Shown here in pieces: positions 18,296 through 28,649 of a stretch of DNA of 64,000 nt. The position numbers were made by a program, and so were the translations under genes. The notes below the pieces were generated by a model. That model worked only from the letters and a program-made list of their open reading frames with translations. It searched no databases and was not told the DNA's origin. Each line of letters starts with the position of its first letter. The first letter of the stretch is position 1. The DNA is from Ancylobacter sp. SL191 (GTDB taxonomy: Bacteria; Pseudomonadota; Alphaproteobacteria; Rhizobiales; Xanthobacteraceae), in NCBI RefSeq assembly GCF_026625645.1, contig NZ_CP113056.1:1302001-1366000 (forward strand), read 5' to 3'.

Positions 18296-18901
18296 TCAGC
18301 CCTCGGCGTCGGGGATGTAGCCGATGAAGGGGAGCTGCCGGTAGGCGTGCGAGACGTCCATGCCGTAGCCGACGACGAAATAATCCGGGCATTTGAACCC
18401 GACGAAATCGGCGTCGATCTGCACCGCGCGCTTGTGCGGCTTTTCCAGCAGCACGCAGACCATCACCCGGTTGGCGCCGCGCGCCGCCAGCAGATCCTTG
18501 GCGAAGGCGAGGGTGCGGCCGGATTCGAGGATATCGTCCACCAGCAGCACGTCGCGCCCGCGCACCTCGGTCTCAATGTCCCGGAGCACGGTGACATGGC
18601 CGGAGGAGACCCGCGCGTCGCGGTAGCTCGACAGGGTGATGAACTCGACCTCCGGCGCCAGCCCCGCCTCATGCATGGCGCGGATGAGGTCGGCGGCGAA
18701 GACGAAGCTGCCCTTGAGCACGGCGATGACGACGAGCTTTTCCGGCTTTTGCCCGACGATCTCGTCCACCAGCTCGCGGTTGCGCGCGGCGATGGTGCCG
18801 GCGTCATAGAGCACCTCGATGTGCGGCGCCGGCTTCTCGGGGGTGTCGCCGTGGGGCTCGCTGGGGGCGCCCGCGGCGCGGGTCTCGGTCGGCTCGGTCA
18901 T
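18296..18901 (-). CDS. hpt: Hypoxanthine phosphoribosyltransferase
   Basis: A 201-aa purine salvage enzyme forming IMP (and GMP) from PRPP. The PRPP-binding loop is DVLLVDDILESGRTL; the pyrophosphate-side loop is VVIAVLKGSFVFAADL; the purine pocket includes FVGFKCPDYFVVGYGMD near the C-terminus. The start at 18901 (MTEPTET..) has AGGA at the right distance on the minus strand; further upstream ATGs encode an unlikely leader. About 20 Ala/Pro-rich residues precede the domain. It diverges from ftsE across about 230 bp. Confidence 0.93.
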   Translation of the reverse strand: MTEPTETRAAGAPSEPHGDTPEKPAPHIEVLYDAGTIAARNRELVDEIVGQKPEKLVVIAVLKGSFVFAADLIRAMHEAGLAPEVEFITLSSYRDARVSSGHVTVLRDIETEVRGRDVLLVDDILESGRTLAFAKDLLAARGANRVMVCVLLEKPHKRAVQIDADFVGFKCPDYFVVGYGMDVSHAYRQLPFIGYIPDAEG

Positions 18902-19134
18902 GCGTGTCCTCATGCGTGGCGGCCCTTCTGGGCCGTCCCTTTGCTCGGCCGCCACCATGGACGCATGCACGCGCGCCGTCCAGTTGGCGCCGATCGGCGC
19001 CGGCATTTAGATACCGCGCCACGCCTTTGGGCGCCGGGGTGCGCCCATGGCCGCGCGCTCTGTGCTAGGAGTGCTGCGCACCAGAATCATCCGCCCCGGG
19101 CGGAGCGTCGGCAAGAGCTCGTCGAGGGAAGAAC

Positions 19135-19794
19135 TTGGTCCGATTCGAAAATGTCGGCCTGCGCTACGGCATGGGGCCGGAAGTGCTGCGGGACGTCACC
19201 TTCGGCATACCGCCGCACTCGTTCCAGTTTCTCACCGGCCCCTCGGGCGCCGGCAAGACGACGCTGCTGCGCCTGCTGTTCCTGTCGTTGCGCCCGACGC
19301 GCGGCCTCATCAACATCTTCGGCCGCGATGCGGCCAAACTCGGGCCCGATGAAACCGCGGCGCTGCGCCAGCGCATCGGCATCGTGTTCCAGGACTTCCG
19401 CTTGCTCGACCATCTCACGACCTATGAGAATGTCGCCCTGCCGCTGCGCGTGCAGGAGAAGGAAGAGGCGAGCTACCGGGCCGAGGTGCGCGAGCTGCTG
19501 AACTGGGTGGGGCTCGGCGAGCGCATGCATGTGCTGCCGCCTGTGCTCTCCGGCGGCGAGAAGCAGCGCGCCGCGATCGCCCGCGCCCTCATCAGCCGCC
19601 CGGAGATCCTGCTGGCCGACGAGCCGACCGGCAATGTCGATCCCGGCCTGGCGCGTCGTCTCATGCGGCTGTTTCTCGAACTGCACAAGACCGGCACGTC
19701 GGTGCTGATCGCCACCCATGATATCGGGCTGATGGACCAGTTCGATGCCCGCCGCCTCGTCATCAACCAGGGGCGGCTGACGGTTTATGACTGA
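19135..19794 (+). CDS. ftsE: Cell division ATP-binding protein FtsE
   Basis: A 219-aa ABC-type ATPase that works with FtsX at the divisome to control peptidoglycan hydrolases. Walker A is GPSGAGKTTLLRLL, the signature is LSGGEKQRAAIARALI, Walker B is ILLADEP, and the H-loop is IATHD. The first codon is TTG with GAGGGAAG upstream. The stop overlaps the ftsX start by 8 bp, which implies translational coupling. Confidence 0.95.
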   Translation: MVRFENVGLRYGMGPEVLRDVTFGIPPHSFQFLTGPSGAGKTTLLRLLFLSLRPTRGLINIFGRDAAKLGPDETAALRQRIGIVFQDFRLLDHLTTYENVALPLRVQEKEEASYRAEVRELLNWVGLGERMHVLPPVLSGGEKQRAAIARALISRPEILLADEPTGNVDPGLARRLMRLFLELHKTGTSVLIATHDIGLMDQFDARRLVINQGRLTVYD

Positions 19795-20788
19795 GACGCG
19801 CACCCGCCACCCCTTCGCCCTGTTCTCGCGCCTGCGCGGCCGCACCGCCGCGACGGAGGAGGGCACGGACGCCCATCACGACCCGCGCCCCGGGCGGGGC
19901 CAGCCGCATTCCATCGTGCCCGGCGCCACCATCACCGGCAGCGCGCTGGTCGCGGTGGTCGCCATCATGACCTTTCTCGCCGGCCTCACCATTGGCAGCG
20001 TCGCGGCGGTGCGCACCGTGGCGGCGGACTGGACGTCGCAGATCGCCCGCGAGACCACCATCCAGATCAAGCCGGGCGACGGGCTCGACATCAAGGCGGC
20101 GCTCGACGCGGCGGTGATGGTGGCGAAGGGCACGGAGGGCGTGGCCGATGCGCGGGCACTGGGCGACGCCGAGACCGCCGCGCTGCTGGAGCCCTGGCTC
20201 GGCTCGGGGCTTGATCTCAGCAGCCTCCCAGTGCCGCGCCTCGTCATCGTCAAGCTCGGGCCGGAGGCCGGGCCGCAGACCCTGCTCGCCCTGCGCGCCG
20301 GGCTCGCCGCGCAGGTGCCCTCGGCGACCTTCGACGATCACCGGCAATGGTCCGACCGGCTGATCGCCACGGCCCGCCTGGTGGTGCTGATCGGCCTTGC
20401 CGTGCTGGCGCTGGTCGGGGCCGCCACGGTGCTCTCCGTGGTGTTCGCCACCCGCGCGGCGGTGGATGCGGCGCGGGCGATCGTCGAGGTGCTGCATTTC
20501 GTCGGCGCCCGCGACAATTTCATCGCCGCCGCCTTCCAGCACCATTTCCTCTGGGTCGGGCTCAAGGGCGGCATGATCGGTGGTGGAGCGGCGATGGCGC
20601 TGTTCTTCCTGGGCGCGACGCTGCCGGGCTGGCTCGGGCTGACCAGCCGGGCCGATACGCTGATCGGCGCGGTCGGGCTCGACATGCGCGGCTATGGCGG
20701 CATTCTCGGCGTGTCGGTGCTGGTGGCGCTGGTGACGGCGATCACCTCGCGCATCACGGTCTATCGCACCCTGCGCCGGATCAGCTAG
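19787..20788 (+). CDS. ftsX: Cell division protein FtsX
   Basis: A 333-aa inner-membrane partner of FtsE. A basic cytoplasmic N-terminus of about 45 residues precedes the first helix (ITGSALVAVVAIMTFLAGLT), a periplasmic loop of about 100 residues, then three further helices including LVVLIGLAVLALVGAATVL and the final ILGVSVLVALVTAIT. The FtsX-family core AARAIVEVLHFVGARDNFIA is present. It is coupled to ftsE by overlap. Confidence 0.94.
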   Translation: MTETRTRHPFALFSRLRGRTAATEEGTDAHHDPRPGRGQPHSIVPGATITGSALVAVVAIMTFLAGLTIGSVAAVRTVAADWTSQIARETTIQIKPGDGLDIKAALDAAVMVAKGTEGVADARALGDAETAALLEPWLGSGLDLSSLPVPRLVIVKLGPEAGPQTLLALRAGLAAQVPSATFDDHRQWSDRLIATARLVVLIGLAVLALVGAATVLSVVFATRAAVDAARAIVEVLHFVGARDNFIAAAFQHHFLWVGLKGGMIGGGAAMALFFLGATLPGWLGLTSRADTLIGAVGLDMRGYGGILGVSVLVALVTAITSRITVYRTLRRIS

Positions 20789-20842
20789 GGCTTTTCCCGA
20801 GAAAGCCCGTTCGCCAGAAGAGCTCTAGCTCTCTGATTTTAC

Positions 20843-20889
20843 GCAATTCCTCCCGCAAAACCGCTACGCACTTTTGCGGGAATTGCTCT
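20843..20889. repeat. Dispersed palindromic element (core CAAAACCGCTACGCACTTTT)
   Basis: Arms GCAATTCCtCCCGCAAAA and TTTTGCGGGAATTGC flank an 11-nt loop and end in CTCTAG. A second member is at 56850-56892 and degraded ones at about 11871 and 49169. It lies between ftsX and the YdcF-like gene, 13 bp before the latter. Confidence 0.72.
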
Positions 20890-20901
20890 AGGCTGACGAC
20901 C

Positions 20902-21591
20902 GTGACGCGCCGCGCTTTGCCCTCTTCCGCTTCTGACCCGCGCCCGCCGCGCCCCAGCGCGCTGCTGCGTGTCCTGCGCGCCGGCTTGCTGTTCGGCGCG
21001 GCCGGGGCCGTGCTGGTGCTGGCCGGCTTCGCTGCCTTTCTCTTCGCGCTGGAACGCGAGGCGACGCCGCAGGCACCCGCCGCCGACGGCATCGTGGTGC
21101 TGACCGGCGGGGCCGACCGCATCACCGCGGCGACGGTGCTGCTGACCGAGCGGCGCGGCAAGCGCCTGCTCATCACCGGCGTGCATCCCGACACGACGCT
21201 GCCCGAGATCAGCCGCACCGTGCCGGCGACGCAGGAGCAGCTGGAATGCTGCGTCGAGCTTGGCCGCTCGGCGCTCAACACGCGCGGCAACGCCATCGAG
21301 ACCGCCGTCTGGGCGCGCGCCCACGACTTCCGCTCGCTGATTGTGGTGACCTCGGCCTGGCACATGCCGCGCGCGCTGGTGGAGCTGTCGCGCGCCATGC
21401 CGGACATCGCGCTGCTGCCCTATCCGGTGGTGGCGCGCCTGCCGCGCGACACGGGCTGGCGCGGGGCGCTGGCGAGCGCGCGGCTGCTCTTCGTGGAATA
21501 TGTGAAGTTCGTCGCCGCCTATGTCGGCATCGGCCCCTGGCCCGCCGTCACTGCCAAGGTCGGCGAGGGCATCACCAGCCCGGCGCCCTGA
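20902..21591 (+). CDS. YdcF family protein (DUF218)
   Basis: A 229-aa membrane-anchored protein. One helix (LLFGAAGAVLVLAGFAAFLF, about residues 28-50) precedes the DUF218 domain with GIVVLTGGADRI, NTRGNAIETAVWARAH and LIVVTSAWHMPRALVEL, where the conserved Asn/Glu and Ser/His residues cluster. Related proteins (SanA, ElyC) affect envelope integrity, but the reaction is not known. The start is GTG at 20902. It commonly follows ftsEX in Hyphomicrobiales. Confidence 0.85.
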   Translation: MTRRALPSSASDPRPPRPSALLRVLRAGLLFGAAGAVLVLAGFAAFLFALEREATPQAPAADGIVVLTGGADRITAATVLLTERRGKRLLITGVHPDTTLPEISRTVPATQEQLECCVELGRSALNTRGNAIETAVWARAHDFRSLIVVTSAWHMPRALVELSRAMPDIALLPYPVVARLPRDTGWRGALASARLLFVEYVKFVAAYVGIGPWPAVTAKVGEGITSPAP

Positions 21592-21722
21592 GCCCGGCGC
21601 CGTAAGCCCGGCGCGCTGGCGGGGACATTCCCGGAACAGCCCGCGGGAACATTCTGGCACGCTCGCGGATTCACGCTGCGAGACCTGTTGACGATGCCAA
21701 TGGATGTTCTAGATTTGTTCTC

Positions 21723-22049
21723 ATGCTGACACACCCTGTGACGTCGAGCGATTCGCTGAAAGATGATGGCCCGCTGAGCGCCGCGGACGCGCTGCTGGCG
21801 CGCCGTTTCCGTCTCTGGCGCGGGCCCGACGGCCGGCGGCAGGTCTATTCGGTCTATGGCGTCGACGAGGCGCCCGACTACCCGGACGCGGTCGCCATGG
21901 CGGTCCGCACCGAGGGCGGGCGGCGCGTCGCGCTGTGGAGCGGGCCGGCCGGCGCACGGGCGCGCGCGGCCTGCTACGCCATGGGCGCGCAGGAGATCCA
22001 TCTGCGCATCCTGCCGGAGACCGACAGTGGCGCCCTCGCGCCAAGCTGA
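21723..22049 (+). CDS. Hypothetical protein
   Basis: A 108-aa protein with no family that I recognise. It has an acidic/basic mixed composition and no membrane segment. The segment RRFRLWRGPDGRRQVYSVYG and the aromatic-acidic rest look like a small folded domain. Codon use matches the neighbours, and it begins 130 bp after the YdcF-like gene. It is convergent with the ChaC-like gene. Confidence 0.6.
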   Translation: MLTHPVTSSDSLKDDGPLSAADALLARRFRLWRGPDGRRQVYSVYGVDEAPDYPDAVAMAVRTEGGRRVALWSGPAGARARAACYAMGAQEIHLRILPETDSGALAPS

Positions 22050-22085
22050 CGCGCTAAGCTGACGCGCCACGCTGACAGGGCGGGC

Positions 22086-22622
22086 CTAGAGCCGCTCCAC
22101 CAGCCAGCGCAGTTCGGCATCGTGGATGCCGAGTTCCGCCAGATGGCTCGCGGTGGCGGTGACATAATCGACGTTCGGGCCGCCCACGCCATGGCCCTGG
22201 CGGATCAGATGCAGCCGCTCCTCGCGCGAGAGCTTGCCGGCATATTGGCTGTGGCCCCGGTCGACCAGGAAGGTCACGGCGGCGACCGCGCGCGCGCTGC
22301 CATCCTTCAGCCAGACCCGGCGCACCGCTTCGCGGTAGATGTTCGTGACCTGCTCGCGCTCGCGCAGATAATCCAGCGTCGCCTGCGCCCGCTCTGGCGC
22401 GATGCGGAAGGCGATGCCGATGCAGGCGCCGCCCTGGTCGAGGCCGAGCACGAGGCCGGGCTTTTCCGGCGTGCCGCGCCAATGCACCGATTTCACGCAG
22501 AAGGAGCGGTGCGCGCCAATGAGCTTAGCCGCGACGCGCTCCTCATAGTCGAAGCCCGGATTCCACATCAGCGAGCCATAGCCGAAGACCCAGAGCTCGG
22601 CGGGGGGAGGGACGGCACTCAT
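22086..22622 (-). CDS. Gamma-glutamylcyclotransferase (ChaC-like)
   Basis: A 178-aa cytosolic enzyme expected to split glutathione into 5-oxoproline and Cys-Gly. The glycine-rich FGYGSLMWNPGFDYEE near the N-terminus and the catalytic Glu in LDYLREREQVTN are characteristic of ChaC/GGCT proteins. Length (about 180 aa) fits. It diverges from the DUF2125 gene. Glutathione as substrate is inferred from the family. Confidence 0.9.
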   Translation of the reverse strand: MSAVPPPAELWVFGYGSLMWNPGFDYEERVAAKLIGAHRSFCVKSVHWRGTPEKPGLVLGLDQGGACIGIAFRIAPERAQATLDYLREREQVTNIYREAVRRVWLKDGSARAVAAVTFLVDRGHSQYAGKLSREERLHLIRQGHGVGGPNVDYVTATASHLAELGIHDAELRWLVERL

Positions 22623-22838
22623 CGGGGCACCCGGAAGGAGAGGGGAATCGGCGCGGTGGCGCTGCGAGACTAGGGCGCCGCAGGCCGGGCGTTAAGGCAG
22701 GGAGCGCGCGGAGCTTTGGACAATCGCGCTTCCGACGTAGAAAGAACCGCGCCGCCGCCCGCCTCGCGGGCCCGGCGCCCGCCATATCGCCGCCGCACCG
22801 GCGGAAGAACGTGCCGCGCCGTTTCACAGGAGTTCCTC

Positions 22839-23906
22839 ATGAGCCAGCAAGAAGCCCCGGTCTCGGGCGCCCCGGCTTACGCCCCGCCGCCCGCCGCGCG
22901 CCGGAAACCCTGGTTCCTGATCGGTCTGCTGGCGTTCATCGTCATCGGTGGCGCCGGCTGGACCGCCGCCTGGTTCTACGCCTCCGGCCGCGCGGTGCAG
23001 GAAATCGACCGCTGGATGGCCGCCGAGGCGGAGAGGGGACGCAGCTGGAGCTGCGCCGACCGGCAGTTCGGCGGCTTCCCCTTCCGCTTCGAGCTGATCT
23101 GCACCGAGCCGACCGTGACCTTCACCGGCCCGGCCGGCGGCTCGGCCAAGGCGACGCGCGCCCATGCGGTGGCGCAGGTGTGGAACCCCCGGCACATCAT
23201 CGCCGAATTCGACGGGCCCGGTGTCATCAGCAGCCCGCAGGCCGGCGAGATCACCGCCACCTGGTCGCTGCTGCAGGTGAGCGGCGTCGGGCGCGGCAAT
23301 GATCTCGATCGGCTGTCCGTCGCCGCCGATGATTACGCGCTGACGCAGGGCGGCACCGTGTTCTTCGGCGCGCGCCATGCCGAGTTCCATGTCCGCCACA
23401 CGCCGGGCTCCGATGCCGCGACGCTCGATATCGCCGCCGGGGTAAAGGGCGCGACGGGGGTGACGACCGCCGCCGGCGGCGCCGCGCCGATCGACGGGGC
23501 GCTGGAGATGACGGCGACGCAGGTGCCGGAGTGGCGCGCCGTGCTCGCCCCGGCCGCGCGGCTTCAGGCCTGGCAGGCGGCGGGCGGGCGGGTGAAGCTG
23601 CTCGAGGCCCGGCTCAGCGGCGGCGGCGGGGCGATGAACGCCACCGGCGAGATCGGCCTCGACCCTGAGCGCCGCCCGAGCGGCACGATCAACCTCACCA
23701 TGGCGAACGCGCCGGCGCTGATGTCGGCGCTCTCCGCCGCCGGGCTGATGCCCGCCTTCATGGTGAACCTCGCCCCGGCGCTGGCGGTGGTCGGCATGCC
23801 CGGCACGCTTGACGGCGCGCCGGCCAGCACCTTCCCCTTCACCTTCCGCGACGGGCGGATCTCGCTCGGCATGCTGCCGCTCGGCAAGATCGGCCCGGCT
23901 TTCTAG
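22839..23906 (+). CDS. DUF2125 domain-containing protein
   Basis: A 355-aa protein with a Pro/Ala N-terminus, one membrane anchor ([20 protein letters not shown], about residues 24-46) and a periplasmic DUF2125 domain that begins [20 protein letters not shown] and holds a Cys pair (SCADRQ..ELICTEP). The ATG at 22839 follows ACAGGAG. Function is not known. It is convergent with edd with 16 bp between stops. Confidence 0.85.
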   Translation: MSQQEAPVSGAPAYAPPPAARRKPWFLIGLLAFIVIGGAGWTAAWFYASGRAVQEIDRWMAAEAERGRSWSCADRQFGGFPFRFELICTEPTVTFTGPAGGSAKATRAHAVAQVWNPRHIIAEFDGPGVISSPQAGEITATWSLLQVSGVGRGNDLDRLSVAADDYALTQGGTVFFGARHAEFHVRHTPGSDAATLDIAAGVKGATGVTTAAGGAAPIDGALEMTATQVPEWRAVLAPAARLQAWQAAGGRVKLLEARLSGGGGAMNATGEIGLDPERRPSGTINLTMANAPALMSALSAAGLMPAFMVNLAPALAVVGMPGTLDGAPASTFPFTFRDGRISLGMLPLGKIGPAF

Positions 23907-23922
23907 GCGGGCCTCTCGAACG

Positions 23923-25761
23923 TCAGACCGCGAAGATGCTCGCGCCCGTGTCCGCCGTGCCCACGGCGGCGCGGAAGGCGGTGAACAGCTCGCGCCCGAC
24001 GCCGACATGCGCGGCGGAAAGGTCCGCCGGGACCGGCGCCCGCTCGGCCCAGGTCTCGGCGTCGATCAGCACGGTGAGCGTGCCGGCGACCGCGTCGACG
24101 CGGACGATGTCGCCGTTCTTGATGCGGGCGATCGGCCCGCCATCGGCGGCTTCCGGCGTGACATGGATGGCGGCCGGCACCTTGCCGGAGGCGCCCGACA
24201 GGCGGCCATCCGTCACCAACGCGACCTTGTGCCCGCGATCCTGCAGCACGCCGAGCGGCGGCATCAGCTTGTGCAGCTCGGGCATGCCATTGGCCTTCGG
24301 GCCCTGATAGCGCACCACGGCGACGAAATCGCCGGTGAGCGTGCCCGCCTTGAACGCCGCCTGAAGCTCCTCCTGGCTGTGGAACACGCGGGCCGGCGCC
24401 TCGATGATGTGGCGCTCGGGGGCGATGGCGGAGGTCTTGATCACCGCCTTGCCGAGATCGCCCGCCAGCAGCTTGAGGCCGCCGGTCGCCTGGAAGGGCG
24501 CGTCCGCGCCCCGCAGCACCGCCTCGTCGCCGCTGGCCGACGTGCCGTCGCGCCAGGCGAGCGTGCCGTCCTCGGCGAGCACCGGCTCCTGCGTGTAGAC
24601 GCCGAGATCGCCGCCCCAGACGGTCTCGACATCCCGGTGCAGCAGCCCCTCGCCGAGCAGCGAGCGGATGACGAAGGCCATGCCGCCGGCGGCGTGGAAA
24701 TGGTTCACGTCGGCCTTGCCGTTCGGGTAGACGCGGCAGAGCAGGGGGGTCACATCCGCGAGGTCCGAGAAATCGTCCCAGGTCAGCCTTATGCCGGCCG
24801 CTGCCGCCATGGCGACGATGTGCAGCGTGTGGTTGGTCGAGCCGCCAGTGGCGTGCAGGCCGACAATGCCGTTGACGAAGGCCTTCTCGTCGAGCATCCG
24901 GCCGACCGGCGTGTAGTCATTGCCCAGCGCGGTGATCGCCATGGCGCGCTCGGCGGCGGCGGTGGTCAGCGCCTCGCGCAGCGGGGTGTTCGGGTTGACG
25001 AAGGAGGCGCCGGGCAGATGCAGGCCCATGATCTCCATCATCATCTGGTTGGTGTTGGCGGTGCCGTAGAAGGTGCAGGTGCCCGGCCCGTGATAGGACT
25101 GGCTCTCGGCCTCCAGCAGCGCTTCGCGGCCGACCTTTCCTTCCGCGAAAAGCTGGCGGATCTTCGCCTTCTCGTCATTGGGCAGGCCTGAGGTCATCGG
25201 CCCGGCCGGGATGAACACCGCCGGCAGATGGCCGAAGGACAGCGCGCCGATGACGAGGCCCGGCACGATCTTGTCGCAGATGCCGAGGAACACCGCCGCG
25301 TCGAAGGTCTGGTGCGAGAGGGCTACCGCCGTGGCCAGCGCGATGACGTCGCGCGAGAACAGCGAGAGCTCCATGCCGGCCTCGCCCTGGGTGATGCCGT
25401 CGCACATGGCGGGCACGCCGCCCGCGACCTGCGCCACGCCGCCGGCGGCGCGCGCGGCGGCGCGAATCAGCTCCGGGTAGTTCTCATAGGGCTGGTGGGC
25501 GGAGAGCATGTCGTTATAGGCGGTGACGATGGCGAGGTTGGCGCCGGCGCCGGCGCGCAGCATCGCCTTGTCGGAAGGGCCGCAGGCGGCGAAGCCATGC
25601 GCCTGGTTGGCGCAGCCGAGCTTGGCGCGGCTCGGGCCGCGCTCGGCGGCGGCGGCGATCCGCTCCAGATAGCGCGTGCGGGCGTCATGCGAGCGCTTGA
25701 CGATGCGCTCCGTGACCTCGCCGATACGGGCGTTCACGCTGGACGGGATGGCGGTTGCCAT
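23923..25761 (-). CDS. edd: 6-phosphogluconate dehydratase
   Basis: A 612-aa IlvD/Edd-family iron-sulfur dehydratase that makes 2-keto-3-deoxy-6-phosphogluconate in the Entner-Doudoroff pathway. Cluster and active-site cysteines are seen in [29 protein letters not shown] and [12 protein letters not shown]. The length is that of Edd (about 605) rather than IlvD. AAGGAG precedes the ATG. It follows pgl by 77 bp and zwf further upstream on the same strand; the aldolase gene eda is not in the window. Confidence 0.95.
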   Translation of the reverse strand: MATAIPSSVNARIGEVTERIVKRSHDARTRYLERIAAAAERGPSRAKLGCANQAHGFAACGPSDKAMLRAGAGANLAIVTAYNDMLSAHQPYENYPELIRAAARAAGGVAQVAGGVPAMCDGITQGEAGMELSLFSRDVIALATAVALSHQTFDAAVFLGICDKIVPGLVIGALSFGHLPAVFIPAGPMTSGLPNDEKAKIRQLFAEGKVGREALLEAESQSYHGPGTCTFYGTANTNQMMMEIMGLHLPGASFVNPNTPLREALTTAAAERAMAITALGNDYTPVGRMLDEKAFVNGIVGLHATGGSTNHTLHIVAMAAAAGIRLTWDDFSDLADVTPLLCRVYPNGKADVNHFHAAGGMAFVIRSLLGEGLLHRDVETVWGGDLGVYTQEPVLAEDGTLAWRDGTSASGDEAVLRGADAPFQATGGLKLLAGDLGKAVIKTSAIAPERHIIEAPARVFHSQEELQAAFKAGTLTGDFVAVVRYQGPKANGMPELHKLMPPLGVLQDRGHKVALVTDGRLSGASGKVPAAIHVTPEAADGGPIARIKNGDIVRVDAVAGTLTVLIDAETWAERAPVPADLSAAHVGVGRELFTAFRAAVGTADTGASIFAV

Positions 25762-25838
25762 GCGGCTCTCCTTCAGGTGGTCAACGGCCGGAAAGGACGC
25801 CGGCCGCGTCGTCGCTCAGATGGGGTGGGCGTGAAGGC

Positions 25839-26537
25839 TCACGGGCACCAGAAGATGTCGAGCGCCGGGCGCGCGCGCAGCACGGCGCGGATCGGCATGT
25901 CGGTGGCGGGGCCATCGCCCAGCGCGGCGTCCAGCACCGGGCGTTTGGCCGCGCCTTCGATATGCAGCGCCAGCGCGTCGGCGGCGAGCAGCACGGGCAG
26001 GGTCAGGGTGATGCGCGGCTCGCCGGCGGCGGGGGCATGCATCGGCAGGAGGCCGAGCGCGCCATCGGGGTCGATGGCTTCCTCAAGATGGTCGCCGCCC
26101 GGAAAGAAGGAGGCGGTGTGGCCATCGTCGCCCATGCCGAGCACGGCGGCCGCGAGCGGCCAGGGCAGGTCTTCCAGCGCCTCATTGACGGCGAACAGCC
26201 CATCCTCGGGCGTCGGCGCGTCATTGGCGAGCGCCACGAAGCGGGCCCCGGCGGCCTTGTTGGTCAGGAGGTGCTGGCGGACCAGCCGGGCATTGGAGCG
26301 CTCCGAGGTCTCGCGCACCCAGCGCTCATCGACGAGGGTGATGAGGATCTTGTCCCAGGGCAGGTCGCGGGTGGAGAGCGCGTCGAAGAAGCGGGTGGGG
26401 GTGCGCCCGCCGGAGACGGCAAGGCTCGCCAGCCCGTCGCGCTGCACGCGCGCGCCCAAGGCCGCCGCCACATAATCGGCCAGCGCATGCGCCACTGCCG
26501 CGCTGTCGGCAAACTCCTGGAAATTCGGCACGCTCAC
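25839..26537 (-). CDS. pgl: 6-phosphogluconolactonase
   Basis: A 232-aa DevB-type lactonase hydrolysing 6-phosphogluconolactone. It has the SGGRTPTRFFDAL motif, LVDERWV and GMGDDGHTASFFPG, all typical. The start is GTG (MSVPNFQEF) with GAGGGAG ahead. It lies between zwf and edd in the same orientation, which supplies the substrate of edd. Confidence 0.94.
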   Translation of the reverse strand: MSVPNFQEFADSAAVAHALADYVAAALGARVQRDGLASLAVSGGRTPTRFFDALSTRDLPWDKILITLVDERWVRETSERSNARLVRQHLLTNKAAGARFVALANDAPTPEDGLFAVNEALEDLPWPLAAAVLGMGDDGHTASFFPGGDHLEEAIDPDGALGLLPMHAPAAGEPRITLTLPVLLAADALALHIEGAAKRPVLDAALGDGPATDMPIRAVLRARPALDIFWCP

Positions 26538-26698
26538 GCTCCCTCACTGTGCCGCCGGCTGGTGCCGGCGGGTCTGCCTGTCGCCAGCCTCGCTGCGGCC
26601 CGGCGCCGCCCGCGAGTCTAGCCTTGCCCCGCAATCCGCGCGCTACACGAGCGCGTCACGCGGGGCCGGCGCGCTCTTGCGCCGTCCTTTTAACCACG

Positions 26699-26790
26699 GG
26701 CGCCGATCAGGCGCCGTCTTCCAGCCCGAAGGCGCCGGTCAGGCGCCGTCTTCCAGCCCGCAGGCGCCGGTCAGGCGCCGTCTTCCAGCC
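26699..26790. repeat. Three tandem 32-bp repeats overlapping the zwf 3' end
   Basis: GGCGCCGRTCAGGCGCCGTC-type units begin at 26699, 26731 and 26763, exactly 32 bp apart. The last copy contains the final zwf codons (Leu-Glu-Asp-Gly-Ala-stop), so the two other copies are duplicated gene ends in the zwf-pgl gap. Each unit contains GGCGCC twice and can fold. Confidence 0.92.
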
Positions 26791-28246
26791 ACGTCCGGCC
26801 ATCGCGCTCGATGAGGGCGATGGAAGCCGACGGGCCCCAGGTGCCCGCCGTGTAGGGCCGGGGCGGCTCCTTGGCGCCGCGCCAGGCCTGCAGGATCGGG
26901 TCGACCCATTTCCAGGCCGCCTCGACTTCGTCGCGGCGCATGAACAGGGTCTGGTTGCCGCGCACCACGTCGAGAATCAGCCGCTCATAGGCGTCCGGGT
27001 TGCGCACCTTGAACGCCTTGGCAAAGCTCATGTCGAGCGGCACATGGGTGAGGCGGATGCCGCCCGGGCCGGGATCCTTGATCATCAGCCACAGCTTCAC
27101 ACCTTCATCCGGCTGCAGGCGGATGACGAGGCGGTTGGGCTCGATGGCGCCGACCGCATCGCCGAACACCGAATGCGGCACATGGCGGAAGCCGATGACG
27201 ATCTCGGAAACGCGCGAGGCGAGGCGCTTGCCAGTGCGCAGATAGAAGGGCACGCCGGCCCAGCGCCAGTTCTCCAGCTCGGCCTTCACGGCCACGAAGG
27301 TCTCGGTCTCGCTGCGGGAGGAGCCGAGTTCCTCCAGATAGCCGGGCACGGCACCGCCGGCCGAGGCGCCGGCGCGGTACTGCCCGCGCACGGTGAGCTG
27401 GGCCATATTGTGGTCGGCGATGGGCTTGAGCGCGCGCAGCACCTTCAGCTTCTCGTCGCGCACCGCGTCGGCGTCGAGCGAGGCCGGCGGCTCCATCGCC
27501 ACGAGGCAGAGCAGCTGGAGCATGTGGTTCTGCACCATGTCGCGCATGGCGCCGGCGGTGTCGTAATAGCCGGCCCGCTCCTCGACGCCGAGCGCCTCGG
27601 CCACCGTGATCTGCACATGGTCGATATGGGCGTTGTTCCACAGCGGCTCGAACAGGGCGTTGGCGAAGCGCAGCGCCATCAGGTTCTGCACCGTCTCCTT
27701 CCCCAGATAATGGTCGATGCGGTAGACGCGCTCTTCCGGGAAGATGCGGCCGACCTGCTCGTTCAGCGCCACGGCCGAGCTCAGATCCTTGCCGATCGGC
27801 TTCTCGATGACGACGCGGCCCTTCTCGGCCAGGCCATATTTGCCGAGCCGCTCGCAGATCGGCCCGAACAGATGCGGCGCGGTGGCGAGGTAATAGACCG
27901 GGATCATATCGCCGGCGTTCGCGACGCGGGTGGCGAGTTCCGACCAGCCGGGCTCGGCATCGGCATCGGCCGCGACATAGGAGAGGCGGCCGAGGAAGCG
28001 CTCGAGCTCCGGCTCCTTCAGCTCCGCGGCGGGGATGTGATCGGTCAGCGCCTGATGGGCGAAGGCGCGGAACTCGGCATCGCTCATCGCCCGGCGCGAC
28101 ACGCCGATGATGAGGGCCTCGTCGGGAATCTGGCCGTCCGCGTCGCGGTGGAACAAAGCGGGGATCAATTTGCGCCGGGAGAGGTCGCCGGTGGCTCCGA
28201 ACACCGTCAGCACGAAGGGCGGAACCGGAATCAGGCGGCTGGTCAT
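26771..28246 (-). CDS. zwf: Glucose-6-phosphate 1-dehydrogenase
   Basis: A 491-aa enzyme oxidising glucose-6-phosphate to the lactone with NAD(P)+. The N-terminal FGATGDLSRRKLIPALF is the coenzyme motif; RIDHYLGKETVQNLMALRFAN is the active-site signature; EKPIGKDL is also present. AGGAGAG precedes the ATG. It is the first gene of zwf-pgl-edd, the three steps from glucose-6-phosphate to KDPG. Confidence 0.96.
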   Translation of the reverse strand: MTSRLIPVPPFVLTVFGATGDLSRRKLIPALFHRDADGQIPDEALIIGVSRRAMSDAEFRAFAHQALTDHIPAAELKEPELERFLGRLSYVAADADAEPGWSELATRVANAGDMIPVYYLATAPHLFGPICERLGKYGLAEKGRVVIEKPIGKDLSSAVALNEQVGRIFPEERVYRIDHYLGKETVQNLMALRFANALFEPLWNNAHIDHVQITVAEALGVEERAGYYDTAGAMRDMVQNHMLQLLCLVAMEPPASLDADAVRDEKLKVLRALKPIADHNMAQLTVRGQYRAGASAGGAVPGYLEELGSSRSETETFVAVKAELENWRWAGVPFYLRTGKRLASRVSEIVIGFRHVPHSVFGDAVGAIEPNRLVIRLQPDEGVKLWLMIKDPGPGGIRLTHVPLDMSFAKAFKVRNPDAYERLILDVVRGNQTLFMRRDEVEAAWKWVDPILQAWRGAKEPPRPYTAGTWGPSASIALIERDGRTWLEDGA

Positions 28247-28649
28247 GGACGAACTCTCCTCAGGGCTCGGCAGGCCGTCGGGCCCGCCGCGGACACGGCA
28301 CGGGTAACGCCGGCGGCAAGCCTAGCTCCACCATTCCGGCGTCATTGCGGTGGCGCCCGGCCTCACGTTCCTGCGCCGGGCTCTGCCTAGCAAAAACGAG
28401 TCCGTGCCGGAACGTCCTCCCGGTAGCACGGAGCCGGTCTAGCCGCCTCCCGCGACGGGGCGATGATCACAGCCTTGCGCGCGGCCGTCGAGCCTTTCGA
28501 CGCTGCATTGCAGCATTATGGCGCAAAAAAGGGATTTGAGCGGGCGAATTCGGGCGGCAAAGACCGCCGGCAAGTATTCGCGTGAGCCGCTGCACCGGAG
28601 TTGGCGCTGGGGCGCTGGGTGTGCGCCGAGGTGGCGTAAAGCGGCGCGG

